DNA of 7,285 nt from the NCBI GenBank assembly GCA_029862725.1, contig JAOTWT010000141.1:1-7285 (forward strand), in the 5' to 3' direction. A model generated the notes under the pieces. The model was not told the DNA's origin, made no database searches, and worked only from the letters and a program-made list of their open reading frames with translations. Position numbers and translations under genes: made by a program. Shown here in pieces: positions 1-5,530 of this stretch (its first letter is position 1; each line of letters starts with the position of its first letter). Source of the stretch: Acidobacteriota bacterium (lineage in GTDB: Bacteria > Acidobacteriota > Blastocatellia > Pyrinomonadales > Pyrinomonadaceae).

Positions 1-669
1 TCTTCTTTGCCCAAGCTCCTGAAACTGATGCCACATCAACGTCGTGTAGATCGCGAGCATCTCGGCCGCAATCTGCTTGTCCCTGTCCTCCATACCAGCG
101 ATCGTTTTGTCAGACAAAAGCTGGTTTTTGAGCTGCGCGAAGAGGGCTCTTTCATGGGAAAACAGTGGAGAATAGAAACCGCCGACGAGGTACTGCGGCT
201 CCCCGCTGATATCGGTCGCGGCCGGATCGATGTTCCTGAAGATGACGTAATTGTTTATTACGTAATAGAGCATCGCAAAAGAAAGATCGTTAGCCGGATA
301 TTCCTTCTGCAAGGCAATATTTTCGTAAAACCGGAGAGCCTGCTCGAGGGCGTTCTTGAGGTCTGCCTTTTCGGCTTCCGTTCCTTTCGATTGATCCGCA
401 ATAAGACCGGGCAAGAGATGCCGCCCGTCGCTGTTAAAGGATGTCCGCCCCGTCGCAACCACCTTTTTCCTGGCGGTGCGAACCGTCCCCGAATTGTTCA
501 GGAGCCGCTTGTTTATCTCCCCCTGCATCGCAATCCTGGCAAGCTCCAGATTGCTCATGCTGCGGTTGTAAGTCCAGTTCGGTCCAAGCGTCCAACTCCC
601 CGCGGCGGTTTGACCGGGCGCCGCCGCATTGAGAAACAGGATGCAAATGGTAAGGCTCAACATTCTCAC
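1..669 (-). CDS. Secreted protein of unknown function, 3' end outside window
   Basis: Open reading frame of 223 codons running off the left edge with no stop. I chose a GTG start at 669..667 because AAAGGG (683..678) lies 8 bases upstream; an ATG two codons later (663..661) is the alternative but is 14 bases from that site. Residues 1-24 look like a Sec signal peptide: short n-region with Arg2, hydrophobic core around LTICILFL, then Ala-rich cleavage candidates before residue 25. The mature part is soluble-looking and mostly helical. It has a basic stretch near residues 65-72, an aromatic helix near 133-145 (LYYVINNYVIF) and an Asp/Lys-rich helix near 195-205. The pattern of an NDL..A..YY helix followed by a late D+..AE helix vaguely recalls the uncharacterised DUF6683 family; this is from memory and unverified. 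It may not be part of the T3SS, because a 103-base gap with a hairpin separates it from the preceding gene. Confidence 0.7.
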   Translation of the reverse strand, partial: MRMLSLTICILFLNAAAPGQTAAGSWTLGPNWTYNRSMSNLELARIAMQGEINKRLLNNSGTVRTARKKVVATGRTSFNSDGRHLLPGLIADQSKGTEAEKADLKNALEQALRFYENIALQKEYPANDLSFAMLYYVINNYVIFRNIDPAATDISGEPQYLVGGFYSPLFSHERALFAQLKNQLLSDKTIAGMEDRDKQIAAEMLAIYTTLMWHQFQELGQRR

Positions 670-687
670 AAGGCACGCCCTTTGATG

Positions 688-728
688 AAGGAAGCCAAAA
701 TTGCGTTTTCCGCAACATTGGCTTCCTT
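688..728. repeat. Inverted repeat / hairpin between two minus-strand genes
   Basis: AAGGAAGCCAA (688-698) pairs perfectly with TTGGCTTCCTT (718-728). After a 2x2 internal mismatch, TTGCG (701-705) pairs with CGCAA (711-715) around a 5-base loop, so 16 base pairs could form in all. The element lies after the stop of the 73-residue gene (773) and ends 5 bases upstream of the AAAGGG ribosome site of the secreted-protein gene. There is no long U tract on either strand (CTTCATC on minus, CTTTC on plus). It is therefore not a textbook intrinsic terminator; attenuation, mRNA processing or weak termination are all possible. Confidence 0.6.
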
Positions 729-772
729 TCTAGCAGCCCGATTGGCGGTAGCCACTGGTGAAAGACCCGCGA

Positions 773-994
773 CTAGCCTCTTGAGTTGTTTATAATCGTC
801 ATTTGGGACTCATGCGCATTCTTAAGCATGTTCGAAATCGTCGCGAGGCGTTCCTGCTGCATGTGTTGCTGTGCCTGCATCGCCATATTCCGGAGAGACT
901 GCTCTTCCTGCATTTTCATTATCTGCTGGTGAATCGCCAAAGTGTCCTGACCCTGTCCAGGCCCGTTGATTCCAGGTGTGTTGTTTACCGCCAT
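773..994 (-). CDS. 73-residue Gln/Met-rich helical protein, unknown function
   Basis: Short protein of 73 residues with a clear Shine-Dalgarno AGGAG (1006..1002) 7 bases before its ATG. It starts 15 bases after the stop of the upstream TPR gene, so it is very likely co-transcribed with it. The N-terminus is a Gly/Pro/Asn-rich leader (residues 1-16); from about residue 17 to the end it is predicted to be one long amphipathic helix or helical hairpin. It has 12 Gln and 8 Met, for example QQIMKMQEEQ and QAQQHMQQ. There is no signal peptide and no membrane segment. The size and all-helical build are like those of T3SS needle subunits (SctF) and of their small chaperones. However, I do not see the needle-type Pro/Asn-containing turn between helices, so I do not name it SctF. 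A small secreted protein, a chaperone or a filament part are the alternatives. Confidence 0.7.
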   Translation of the reverse strand: MAVNNTPGINGPGQGQDTLAIHQQIMKMQEEQSLRNMAMQAQQHMQQERLATISNMLKNAHESQMTIINNSRG

Positions 995-1009
995 TTTATT
1001 TCTCCTTGA

Positions 1010-1462
1010 TTAGTGGTTTGTCGTAATTTGCCCGTTATCTAATTTGATAACCCTGTAAATACCCAAAACGATCATCCGCGCCCTGTTGGCCGCCGGATCC
1101 GTTTGCTCCGGATCGAGTTCGATGGCCTTTTCCAAATAAGCTACTGCTTCTTCAAGCCTCCGCTGCCGAACAAATATCTCAGCGATATTGACGTACGGAG
1201 CAATCTCTTCGCGATCGATCTCGATTGCGCGTTCAAGATGTACGATCGCCTCCTGGTCCTGTTGATTTAGCGTCAGGATCGCACCAAGTGCCGAGTGTGC
1301 CTCTGCGCTTCCGGGGTCCATCTCAACCAATCCTTCAAATATCGTTCTTGCCTTGTGCAGATTTCCCTGCTCGAAAAACATTGCGCCGACCCGGCCCATT
1401 TCGGTAAATTCCTCTTGCGAGATAGCCAGCGACTCCCGAAATGTCTGTTTCTTCTCTTCCAT
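1010..1462 (-). CDS. TPR protein, SycD/LcrH-like T3SS chaperone candidate
   Basis: 150 residues with three consecutive tetratricopeptide repeats at about 18-51, 52-85 and 86-119. Each shows the usual small/large pattern and ends in an acidic turn (EMDP, EIDR, ELDP). A short C-terminal tail (120-150) follows. No signal peptide or membrane segment is seen, so it is cytoplasmic. Three TPRs in 150-165 residues is the build of class II T3SS chaperones (SycD/LcrH/PcrH), which hold translocator proteins before export. The third repeat has the P.......AE.......L.EA pattern seen in LcrH. It starts 18 bases after the 181-residue gene and is followed after 15 bases by the 73-residue gene. The ribosome site is weak (GGA 9 bases upstream), suggesting coupling to the gene before it. 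It looks like a paralogue of the TPR protein at 2105. The fold is secure; the chaperone role is inferred from context. Confidence 0.8.
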   Translation of the reverse strand: MEEKKQTFRESLAISQEEFTEMGRVGAMFFEQGNLHKARTIFEGLVEMDPGSAEAHSALGAILTLNQQDQEAIVHLERAIEIDREEIAPYVNIAEIFVRQRRLEEAVAYLEKAIELDPEQTDPAANRARMIVLGIYRVIKLDNGQITTNH

Positions 1463-1480
1463 AGAAAGTCCGCGGAGGTG

Positions 1481-2026
1481 TTATATCCTCAACTTCGAAA
1501 ATGCGGATCCGGCCGCGTGATCGCTGAATTTGCTTTGATCCCTGAATGTCCGATAGAGCAGGTCCACGGTGGCAAATACTTTCCGCAGCGCGTCGAATGG
1601 GCGCTCCACGTTAGGGCCGCCCGACTTGCCGATCAGCCCGTTGAATTCCTTCAACAACTCCGTGAGCCTTCCCGGACTAAGGGGAGTCATACCAGAGGAT
1701 GAACTTTGGAATCTCCCCAGCGGAGGCAGCTTGGAGGCCCGGGCGGCAAAATGCATGTCAAACCTCGAAAGAAGGCCGCGAACCTCATCTTCGAGGTGTG
1801 TCCGGTTCCCTCCCATCGAGTCGAGACCGAGTTTGACGAAAGGCGCGATCCTGCCAAGACCCATCGTCTCGAGAGACCCAATGCCGATCGCTTTCAATTC
1901 TTCTGACGTTCCCAACATTATGGTCCCTCTTTTGAATTCCGGATTCGTATCTCGATCGTTCTGTCTATTTATCGCCACCCGGATTCGAGAGTTTCCTGCC
2001 AAATCAATTTTTTTGTATGCCAACAT
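1481..2026 (-). CDS. 181-residue protein of unknown function in the T3SS cluster
   Basis: I do not recognise this protein. The chosen ATG (2026..2024) has AGGG followed by seven A as ribosome site and begins MLAYKKIDLAG. The frame stays open further upstream to 2284, but that part would run over the divergent TPR gene and is rejected. A second in-frame ATG at codon 37 (1918..1916) also has a good site, GAGGG 6 bases before it, so a 145-residue product is possible. The N-terminal 35 residues are polar and charged. Residues 40-72 are Gly-rich with mixed hydrophobics (AIGIGSLETMGLGRI). Residues 78-98 are likely helical, 100-120 are a Pro/Ser-rich linker with a run of four Ser, and 120-165 are likely two helices. 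No signal peptide or membrane segment is seen. As first gene of the minus-strand group and next to chaperone-like TPR genes, it could be a T3SS substrate, but that is inference only. Confidence 0.65.
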   Translation of the reverse strand: MLAYKKIDLAGNSRIRVAINRQNDRDTNPEFKRGTIMLGTSEELKAIGIGSLETMGLGRIAPFVKLGLDSMGGNRTHLEDEVRGLLSRFDMHFAARASKLPPLGRFQSSSSGMTPLSPGRLTELLKEFNGLIGKSGGPNVERPFDALRKVFATVDLLYRTFRDQSKFSDHAAGSAFSKLRI

Positions 2027-2064
2027 TTTTTTTCCCTGATAAAGATGACCAGGTGCGATCGCTA

Positions 2065-2093
2065 GTGACAAGCCGTTTGGATTGCGGTAAATT
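2065..2093 (+). promoter_or_regulatory. Possible sigma-70-type promoter in the divergent intergenic region
   Basis: GTGACA (2065-2070, five of six matches to TTGACA), a 17-base spacer, and TAAATT (2088-2093, four of six matches to TATAAT). It would start transcription near 2100, only a few bases before the ATG at 2105. That fits the absence of any Shine-Dalgarno sequence before that ATG and points to a leaderless or near-leaderless mRNA. The complement of the -35 reads TTGTCA on the other strand, but I find no good -10 partner for the minus-strand group. An 8-base palindrome GCGATCGC (2055-2062) sits just upstream. By-eye match only. Confidence 0.35.
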
Positions 2094-2104
2094 GAAAACC
2101 GTTT

Positions 2105-2551
2105 ATGGTGGCCATCGAACAGGAATGGATCAGCGGCGACGTCACGCTCGGTACGGCGGCAAACTGGTCGGCGGACGAGATTCGCCTGGTTTCGGAACTC
2201 GGATACGCACTGGCGCAGCAGGGGCGAAACGCCGAGGCGATTGCCGTGTTCGAAGGACTCTCGGCGCTCGCACCCGCGACACATTATTTCGATTCCGCCC
2301 TTGGCGCTCTTTGGCTCCGGGAGGCAAATTTCGTTAAGTCCCTAAAACATCTCAACGCCGCGCTGGAATCTGATCCCGACGATATCCCGAACCGGGTCAA
2401 CCGTGCGGAAGCCCTGATACACACCGGCGACCCGGAGTCGGCGATAAAGGACCTCTCACGCGCGATCGCCACGGAAACGGAAGGCCCTTTGACAGAACAA
2501 TGCGTCGTCCGCGCCACGGCGCTTCTGGCCACTCTCGCGGGCGAGAAATAA
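2105..2551 (+). CDS. TPR protein, second SycD-like chaperone candidate
   Basis: 148 residues, three TPR units at about 24-57, 58-91 and 92-125, preceded by a short acidic N-terminus and followed by a short helix. It aligns well by eye with the protein at 1010-1462: both have FEGL near the end of repeat 1, SALGA in repeat 2, an HLxxAxExD ending of repeat 2, and VNxAE in repeat 3. Class II T3SS chaperones have this length and repeat number, and the IPNRVNRAEALI region resembles the LcrH third repeat. No signal peptide or membrane segment, so it is cytoplasmic. There is no Shine-Dalgarno before the ATG; the possible promoter at 2065-2093 would give an almost leaderless transcript. It is followed by a 113-base gap and then sctI, so its partner could be the rod protein, the needle or a translocator. 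Confidence 0.78.
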   Translation: MVAIEQEWISGDVTLGTAANWSADEIRLVSELGYALAQQGRNAEAIAVFEGLSALAPATHYFDSALGALWLREANFVKSLKHLNAALESDPDDIPNRVNRAEALIHTGDPESAIKDLSRAIATETEGPLTEQCVVRATALLATLAGEK

Positions 2552-2579
2552 CCGCCTGTCAGCTTTCTTATTTTTATTA

Positions 2580-2615
2580 GGAAACAATTCCCTTAAGCGG
2601 TCGATAACAATATCG
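2580..2615 (+). promoter_or_regulatory. Twin ACAA-centred palindromes overlapping an ECF-like promoter motif, upstream of sctI
   Basis: The 113-base gap before sctI contains two small perfect inverted repeats with the same four-base centre: GGAA-ACAA-TTCC (2580-2591) and CGATA-ACAA-TATCG (2602-2615), with centres 23 bases apart. The same stretch can be read as an extracytoplasmic-function sigma factor promoter: GGAAAC (2580-2585), a 16-base spacer, then CGATAA (2602-2607), close to the GAAAC-N16-CGT type. ECF control of T3SS genes is known from HrpL systems, but the HrpL -10 consensus is not present here. Either reading (operator pair or ECF promoter) is tentative. The rest of the gap is A/T-rich with no hairpin I would call a terminator. 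Confidence 0.25.
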
Positions 2616-2664
2616 AATTTGAGACTATTGTGTTTGATCGCCCGAATTTACGGAGGAAACCCTA

Positions 2665-3204
2665 ATGACAGAAGCTCTCGCCGCCGCCGTTCAGCAGCTT
2701 GCCCAGCAAACCTCGAATCAAACAGTTACCAGCAATCCGGGTCCCTTAACGGGATCGAGGTCCTTTGAGACGTATTTGCAACAGACCGGCGGCCAGGATG
2801 GCAAGCAGGCAGGCATCAGCGGAAGCGGCATCCAGGATCGGTTGGACAAACTCGAAGGCGACCTCGCCGATAAGCTTCGTTCATCGAACGGAAAGAAAAC
2901 CGGGCCCGACATGATACCGGTAGAGCTCCTCGATAATAAGAGCCGCCTCGGGCTCTTAAAGGAAGCCTACAGGCAGACGGAGACAAGCGGATCCGCTGGT
3001 GGATTCGAAAGCAAGTTCATCCAGGTCGAAAACGAGTATAAGCAGGTCGAGGCGATCATGTCTTCCGAAAAGGACCTCTCGCCGGGCGAACTTCTCGCGC
3101 TCCAGGCACGGCTCTACCAGGTTTCCCAGCACATCGAAGTGATGAGCAAAGTGGTTGATCAAATGGCCGGGGGTATCAAGACCGTTCTGAATACAAACGT
3201 TTGA
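2665..3204 (+). CDS. sctI: SctI-type T3SS inner rod protein
   Basis: 179 residues with a strong Shine-Dalgarno GGAGG (2652-2656) 8 bases before the ATG. The last 50 residues carry the hallmark of the YscI/HrpB/PrgJ inner rod family: LSPGELLALQ (138-147), then a helix with SQHIEVMSKVVDQ (154-166), then GGIKTVLNTNV at the very C-terminus. In injectisomes this helix packs in the rod that connects the SctR/S/T export gate to the needle, in the periplasm. The N-terminal 130 residues are longer than usual for the family, Gln/Ser/Thr/Gly-rich at 10-55 and charged-helical at 56-130. There is no Sec signal, as expected for a protein exported by the T3SS itself. A lytic transglycosylase gene follows after 24 bases in the same frame, so the two are probably one operon. 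Flagella use FliE and rod proteins instead, so this gene marks the cluster as injectisome-like. Confidence 0.85.
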   Translation: MTEALAAAVQQLAQQTSNQTVTSNPGPLTGSRSFETYLQQTGGQDGKQAGISGSGIQDRLDKLEGDLADKLRSSNGKKTGPDMIPVELLDNKSRLGLLKEAYRQTETSGSAGGFESKFIQVENEYKQVEAIMSSEKDLSPGELLALQARLYQVSQHIEVMSKVVDQMAGGIKTVLNTNV

Positions 3205-3228
3205 CCGAACCGCTAATATTTATCCGGA

Positions 3229-4350
3229 ATGGCATCAAACAGCATTAAAACCGACCAAATTCCCGACAGGCGCGCCGAACGCGTGGCGCCGCTTCCGCCG
3301 AAGCGAAACGGCGGCAGTTTTAAGCTTCGGGAATCGAATGACCGAAACAGCGAGCCCGGGTCGTATAAAAATACGGGCCGCGAAAGAGACCATGGAGATG
3401 AATGGGTCCGGGAACGCACGCTCGATGAGCTGAAGACGATTATCCAGGCAATCCAACTCGGCGTCACAGATGATTGGAAGCTGACGGACCTCGTTTTCTA
3501 TGCCCGGCATCCGGAATTGAAGGGAACGCCCCTGACGGCGGACCACCAGCACCTGCTCGACGAGTGGAACTCGATCAGCGCGTTGCTGGTTCATCCCGCG
3601 ATAAACGAACTGAACAACCTGGAATCTTCGGGCGGACTGATCGAGTTTTCGGATATCGGACCCGACTTTTCCGATTCTTTGAGAGCGGCAAGCGCAAACA
3701 GGATCGACGCCGGAAGTCTATCGGCTTACACAACGCTCTACGACGACGTCATCGCAAATGCGACCGAGTGGTGCCCGGGACTTTCGCCCGCGATCCTGAA
3801 AAGCCTTCTCGCCCAGGAATCCGCCTTCAACCCAACCGTGATCAATAAATACGGCTATGCGGGCATCGCCCAGTTTGGCCGGCCCGCAGCTCGTGAAGTG
3901 GGACTCAATGTCGGCATCGCGGGCACTCGCAGCGATGAACGACTCGATCCGGAAAAAGCGATCCCTGGGGCCGCCCGGCTTCTCAATATTAAAGCTCAAC
4001 GCCTGACCGCAACCGCTTTTGCGAGATATGGACGCCCGACCGGCATCGAGTTTTGGAAATTTGTAACCGCAGCCTATAACGGCGGCGAGGGCACGGTCGC
4101 CTTGGCGATGGGGCACGCATATCGCCTCGGACTCAGCAAGGCACGTGAGCAGGATCTGGCGGGACCGGCGGCGGTCTCGTTCGCGAGAAACTTCGCATCG
4201 AAATGGGAAAATCTCAAGGTCGGCGGAATGAACTCACCGCTGGGACTCGCGGCAAGCCGTTATTTCCCTTCAATTGCTGCACAAAAATACAGCGAGATAG
4301 GCAATTACCCGTCACAGATCGTCGCCCGTGTTGCGGGAAGCTACCGCTAA
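3229..4350 (+). CDS. Lytic transglycosylase (SLT/GH23 type), probable T3SS-associated
   Basis: 373 residues. The C-terminal part (about 170-330) is a soluble-lytic-transglycosylase domain. The probable catalytic glutamate is E197 in LLAQESAFNP, followed by GYAGIAQF (209-216) matching the GxxGLxQ motif, DERLDPEKAI (236-245), and AAYNGGEG (281-288) matching AYNGG. Such enzymes cleave the MurNAc-GlcNAc bond and make local gaps in peptidoglycan for secretion machines (IpgF and EtgA in injectisomes). Residues 1-60 are charged, Pro/Asn/Ser-rich and likely disordered; 62-135 form a helical region of unknown role containing LVFYARHPELKG. There is no Sec signal peptide, and none can be gained upstream because TAA (3214-3216) lies in frame five codons before the ATG. 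Export through the T3SS is therefore plausible. The ribosome site is poor (GGA touching the ATG), suggesting translational coupling to sctI. A GTG at codon 19 is a weaker alternative start. Confidence 0.88.
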   Translation: MASNSIKTDQIPDRRAERVAPLPPKRNGGSFKLRESNDRNSEPGSYKNTGRERDHGDEWVRERTLDELKTIIQAIQLGVTDDWKLTDLVFYARHPELKGTPLTADHQHLLDEWNSISALLVHPAINELNNLESSGGLIEFSDIGPDFSDSLRAASANRIDAGSLSAYTTLYDDVIANATEWCPGLSPAILKSLLAQESAFNPTVINKYGYAGIAQFGRPAAREVGLNVGIAGTRSDERLDPEKAIPGAARLLNIKAQRLTATAFARYGRPTGIEFWKFVTAAYNGGEGTVALAMGHAYRLGLSKAREQDLAGPAAVSFARNFASKWENLKVGGMNSPLGLAASRYFPSIAAQKYSEIGNYPSQIVARVAGSYR

Positions 4351-4379
4351 ACGAAGACCAAAATCCAACCGCTTTTGCC

Positions 4380-5237
4380 CTACATCAAATTCCGCGCAAA
4401 CAGCTCAAGCATGAATTCGAACGCGTCATAGGCATCGTCAAAATAGACGATAAAACGGCCTATAATGAACTGAACCGATAACGCCACCACCAGGATCCCC
4501 ATCGCCATTTTTACAGGAAGGCTTAGAAAGAAGACATTTGCCTGCGGTGCGACGCGATTTATGAGCCCGAAGAACAGGTCTGTAAGCAAGAGCGCCAGTA
4601 CCGCCGGTATCGCCAACTGGACGCCGATGCTAAAGATGGTCCCCGTCAAAACGGCGATAAACTCGAACGCCGGCGAAAAACCCTGTTCGATATGCGGAAA
4701 CCTCGTGGCCGGGAGTAATTCGAAACTTCTTACGAGTGCTGAAATAAAGAATCGGTGCGCCCCGATCGTCAGAAATATCACGATCGCGAGCTGGATCTTG
4801 AACTGGCCGAGCTGCGAAACGCGGGTCGCAACCTGGGGCGCCATCAACTCACCCATCGTCGCTCCGCGCTGATGGTCGATAATCCTTCCGGCAACCAGCA
4901 CGGCGTAAAATACCGCCGAAGCCACAAACCCCAGCGTAAATCCCACGAAAACTTCTTTTGCAAGGAGCGCGATGAATCCCACGGGTCCAAAACCGAGCGT
5001 CTGGCCATCGAGGGGGATCTCGGCGACGGCCGAGGGATAGGCAACGATCACGAGGGCCGTCGCCAGTGCCACTTTTACCTGCGCGGGCACTGCCTGCCCC
5101 CCGAAAAACGGGACGATATTTACAAAAGCGACAAACCGCGCAAACAAGAGCCCGAACAAAACAAGAAAGGCCTGCGGGCTGCCGCTGACCTCGAATGTCC
5201 TGAGGACCACTTCCAGTAATTGAAGGAATTCCTGCAT
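4380..5237 (-). CDS. sctT: T3SS export-gate protein SctT (FliR/YscT family)
   Basis: 285-residue integral inner-membrane protein with about six hydrophobic segments (roughly 22-42, 56-72, 84-118, 148-168, 192-222 and 245-262). Family signatures: PFFGGQAVPAQVKVALA (43-59), GRIIDHQRGATMGE (117-130) corresponding to the G..ID.QRG motif of FliR/SctT, and INRVAPQANVFFLSLPVK (226-243), the most conserved block. SctT joins SctR and SctS in the helical export gate through which unfolded substrates pass. It starts 14 bases after sctS and has no recognisable ribosome site, which suggests coupling to sctS. The usual next gene, sctU/flhB, is absent: after the stop there are only 29 bases before the 3' end of the convergent transglycosylase gene. 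A flagellar FliR is the alternative name; neighbouring sctI and two-SpoA sctQ favour SctT. Confidence 0.95.
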   Translation of the reverse strand: MQEFLQLLEVVLRTFEVSGSPQAFLVLFGLLFARFVAFVNIVPFFGGQAVPAQVKVALATALVIVAYPSAVAEIPLDGQTLGFGPVGFIALLAKEVFVGFTLGFVASAVFYAVLVAGRIIDHQRGATMGELMAPQVATRVSQLGQFKIQLAIVIFLTIGAHRFFISALVRSFELLPATRFPHIEQGFSPAFEFIAVLTGTIFSIGVQLAIPAVLALLLTDLFFGLINRVAPQANVFFLSLPVKMAMGILVVALSVQFIIGRFIVYFDDAYDAFEFMLELFARNLM

Positions 5238-5251
5238 TTATCGGTGCATAT

Positions 5252-5521
5252 CTATCTAACTACGCTGACCTGAAGCATCAGGTCGAAAGTCGCCTTCCCA
5301 AACTCCGTCAGCAGCTTCATCATCCAGGGGGCGGTGATCATTATCACGAGAATGGTCGCGATGATCTTCGGGACAAAGGTCAGCGTCTGCTCCTGGATTT
5401 GTGTCAAAGCCTGAAAGAGGCTTACAAGGAGTCCGACGATCAGGCTCGCCAAAAGCGGGAACAAAGAAAGCAGAAGGATCAGCCAAAGGCCCTCGATCGC
5501 GACTCTTGTAAAGATTTCCAT
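5252..5521 (-). CDS. sctS: T3SS export-gate protein SctS (FliQ/YscS family)
   Basis: 89 residues, the family's normal size, with two hydrophobic hairpin helices (about 11-38 and 50-68) and the diagnostic loop between them, FQALTQIQEQTLTFVPKI (36-53). Four copies of this protein pack around SctR and SctT in the export gate in the inner membrane. The ribosome site is strong (GGAGG, 4 bases before the ATG) and immediately follows the sctR stop, with a gap of 9 bases. The order sctR-sctS-sctT is the standard one in both flagellar and injectisome clusters. Confidence 0.96.
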   Translation of the reverse strand: MEIFTRVAIEGLWLILLLSLFPLLASLIVGLLVSLFQALTQIQEQTLTFVPKIIATILVIMITAPWMMKLLTEFGKATFDLMLQVSVVR

Positions 5522-5530
5522 ACCGCCTCC

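Noticed and set aside
7..795. Long plus-strand reading frame (262 codons)
   Set aside because: It lies opposite the secreted-protein gene, has no ribosome site, and its translation is Arg/Pro-rich without recognisable domains. The minus-strand frame has a signal peptide and a proper start, so this is an antisense shadow.
2027..2284. Upstream extension of the 181-residue minus-strand gene to 267 codons
   Set aside because: The extension would overlap the TPR gene on the plus strand, is Arg/Cys-rich and shadow-like, and the ATG at 2026 has a good ribosome site.
4351..4379. Terminator between the convergent transglycosylase and sctT genes
   Set aside because: No inverted repeat with a following T tract is visible on either strand.
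4755..5219. Plus-strand frame of 154 codons inside sctT
   Set aside because: Highly charged antisense shadow of a clearly recognised membrane protein gene.
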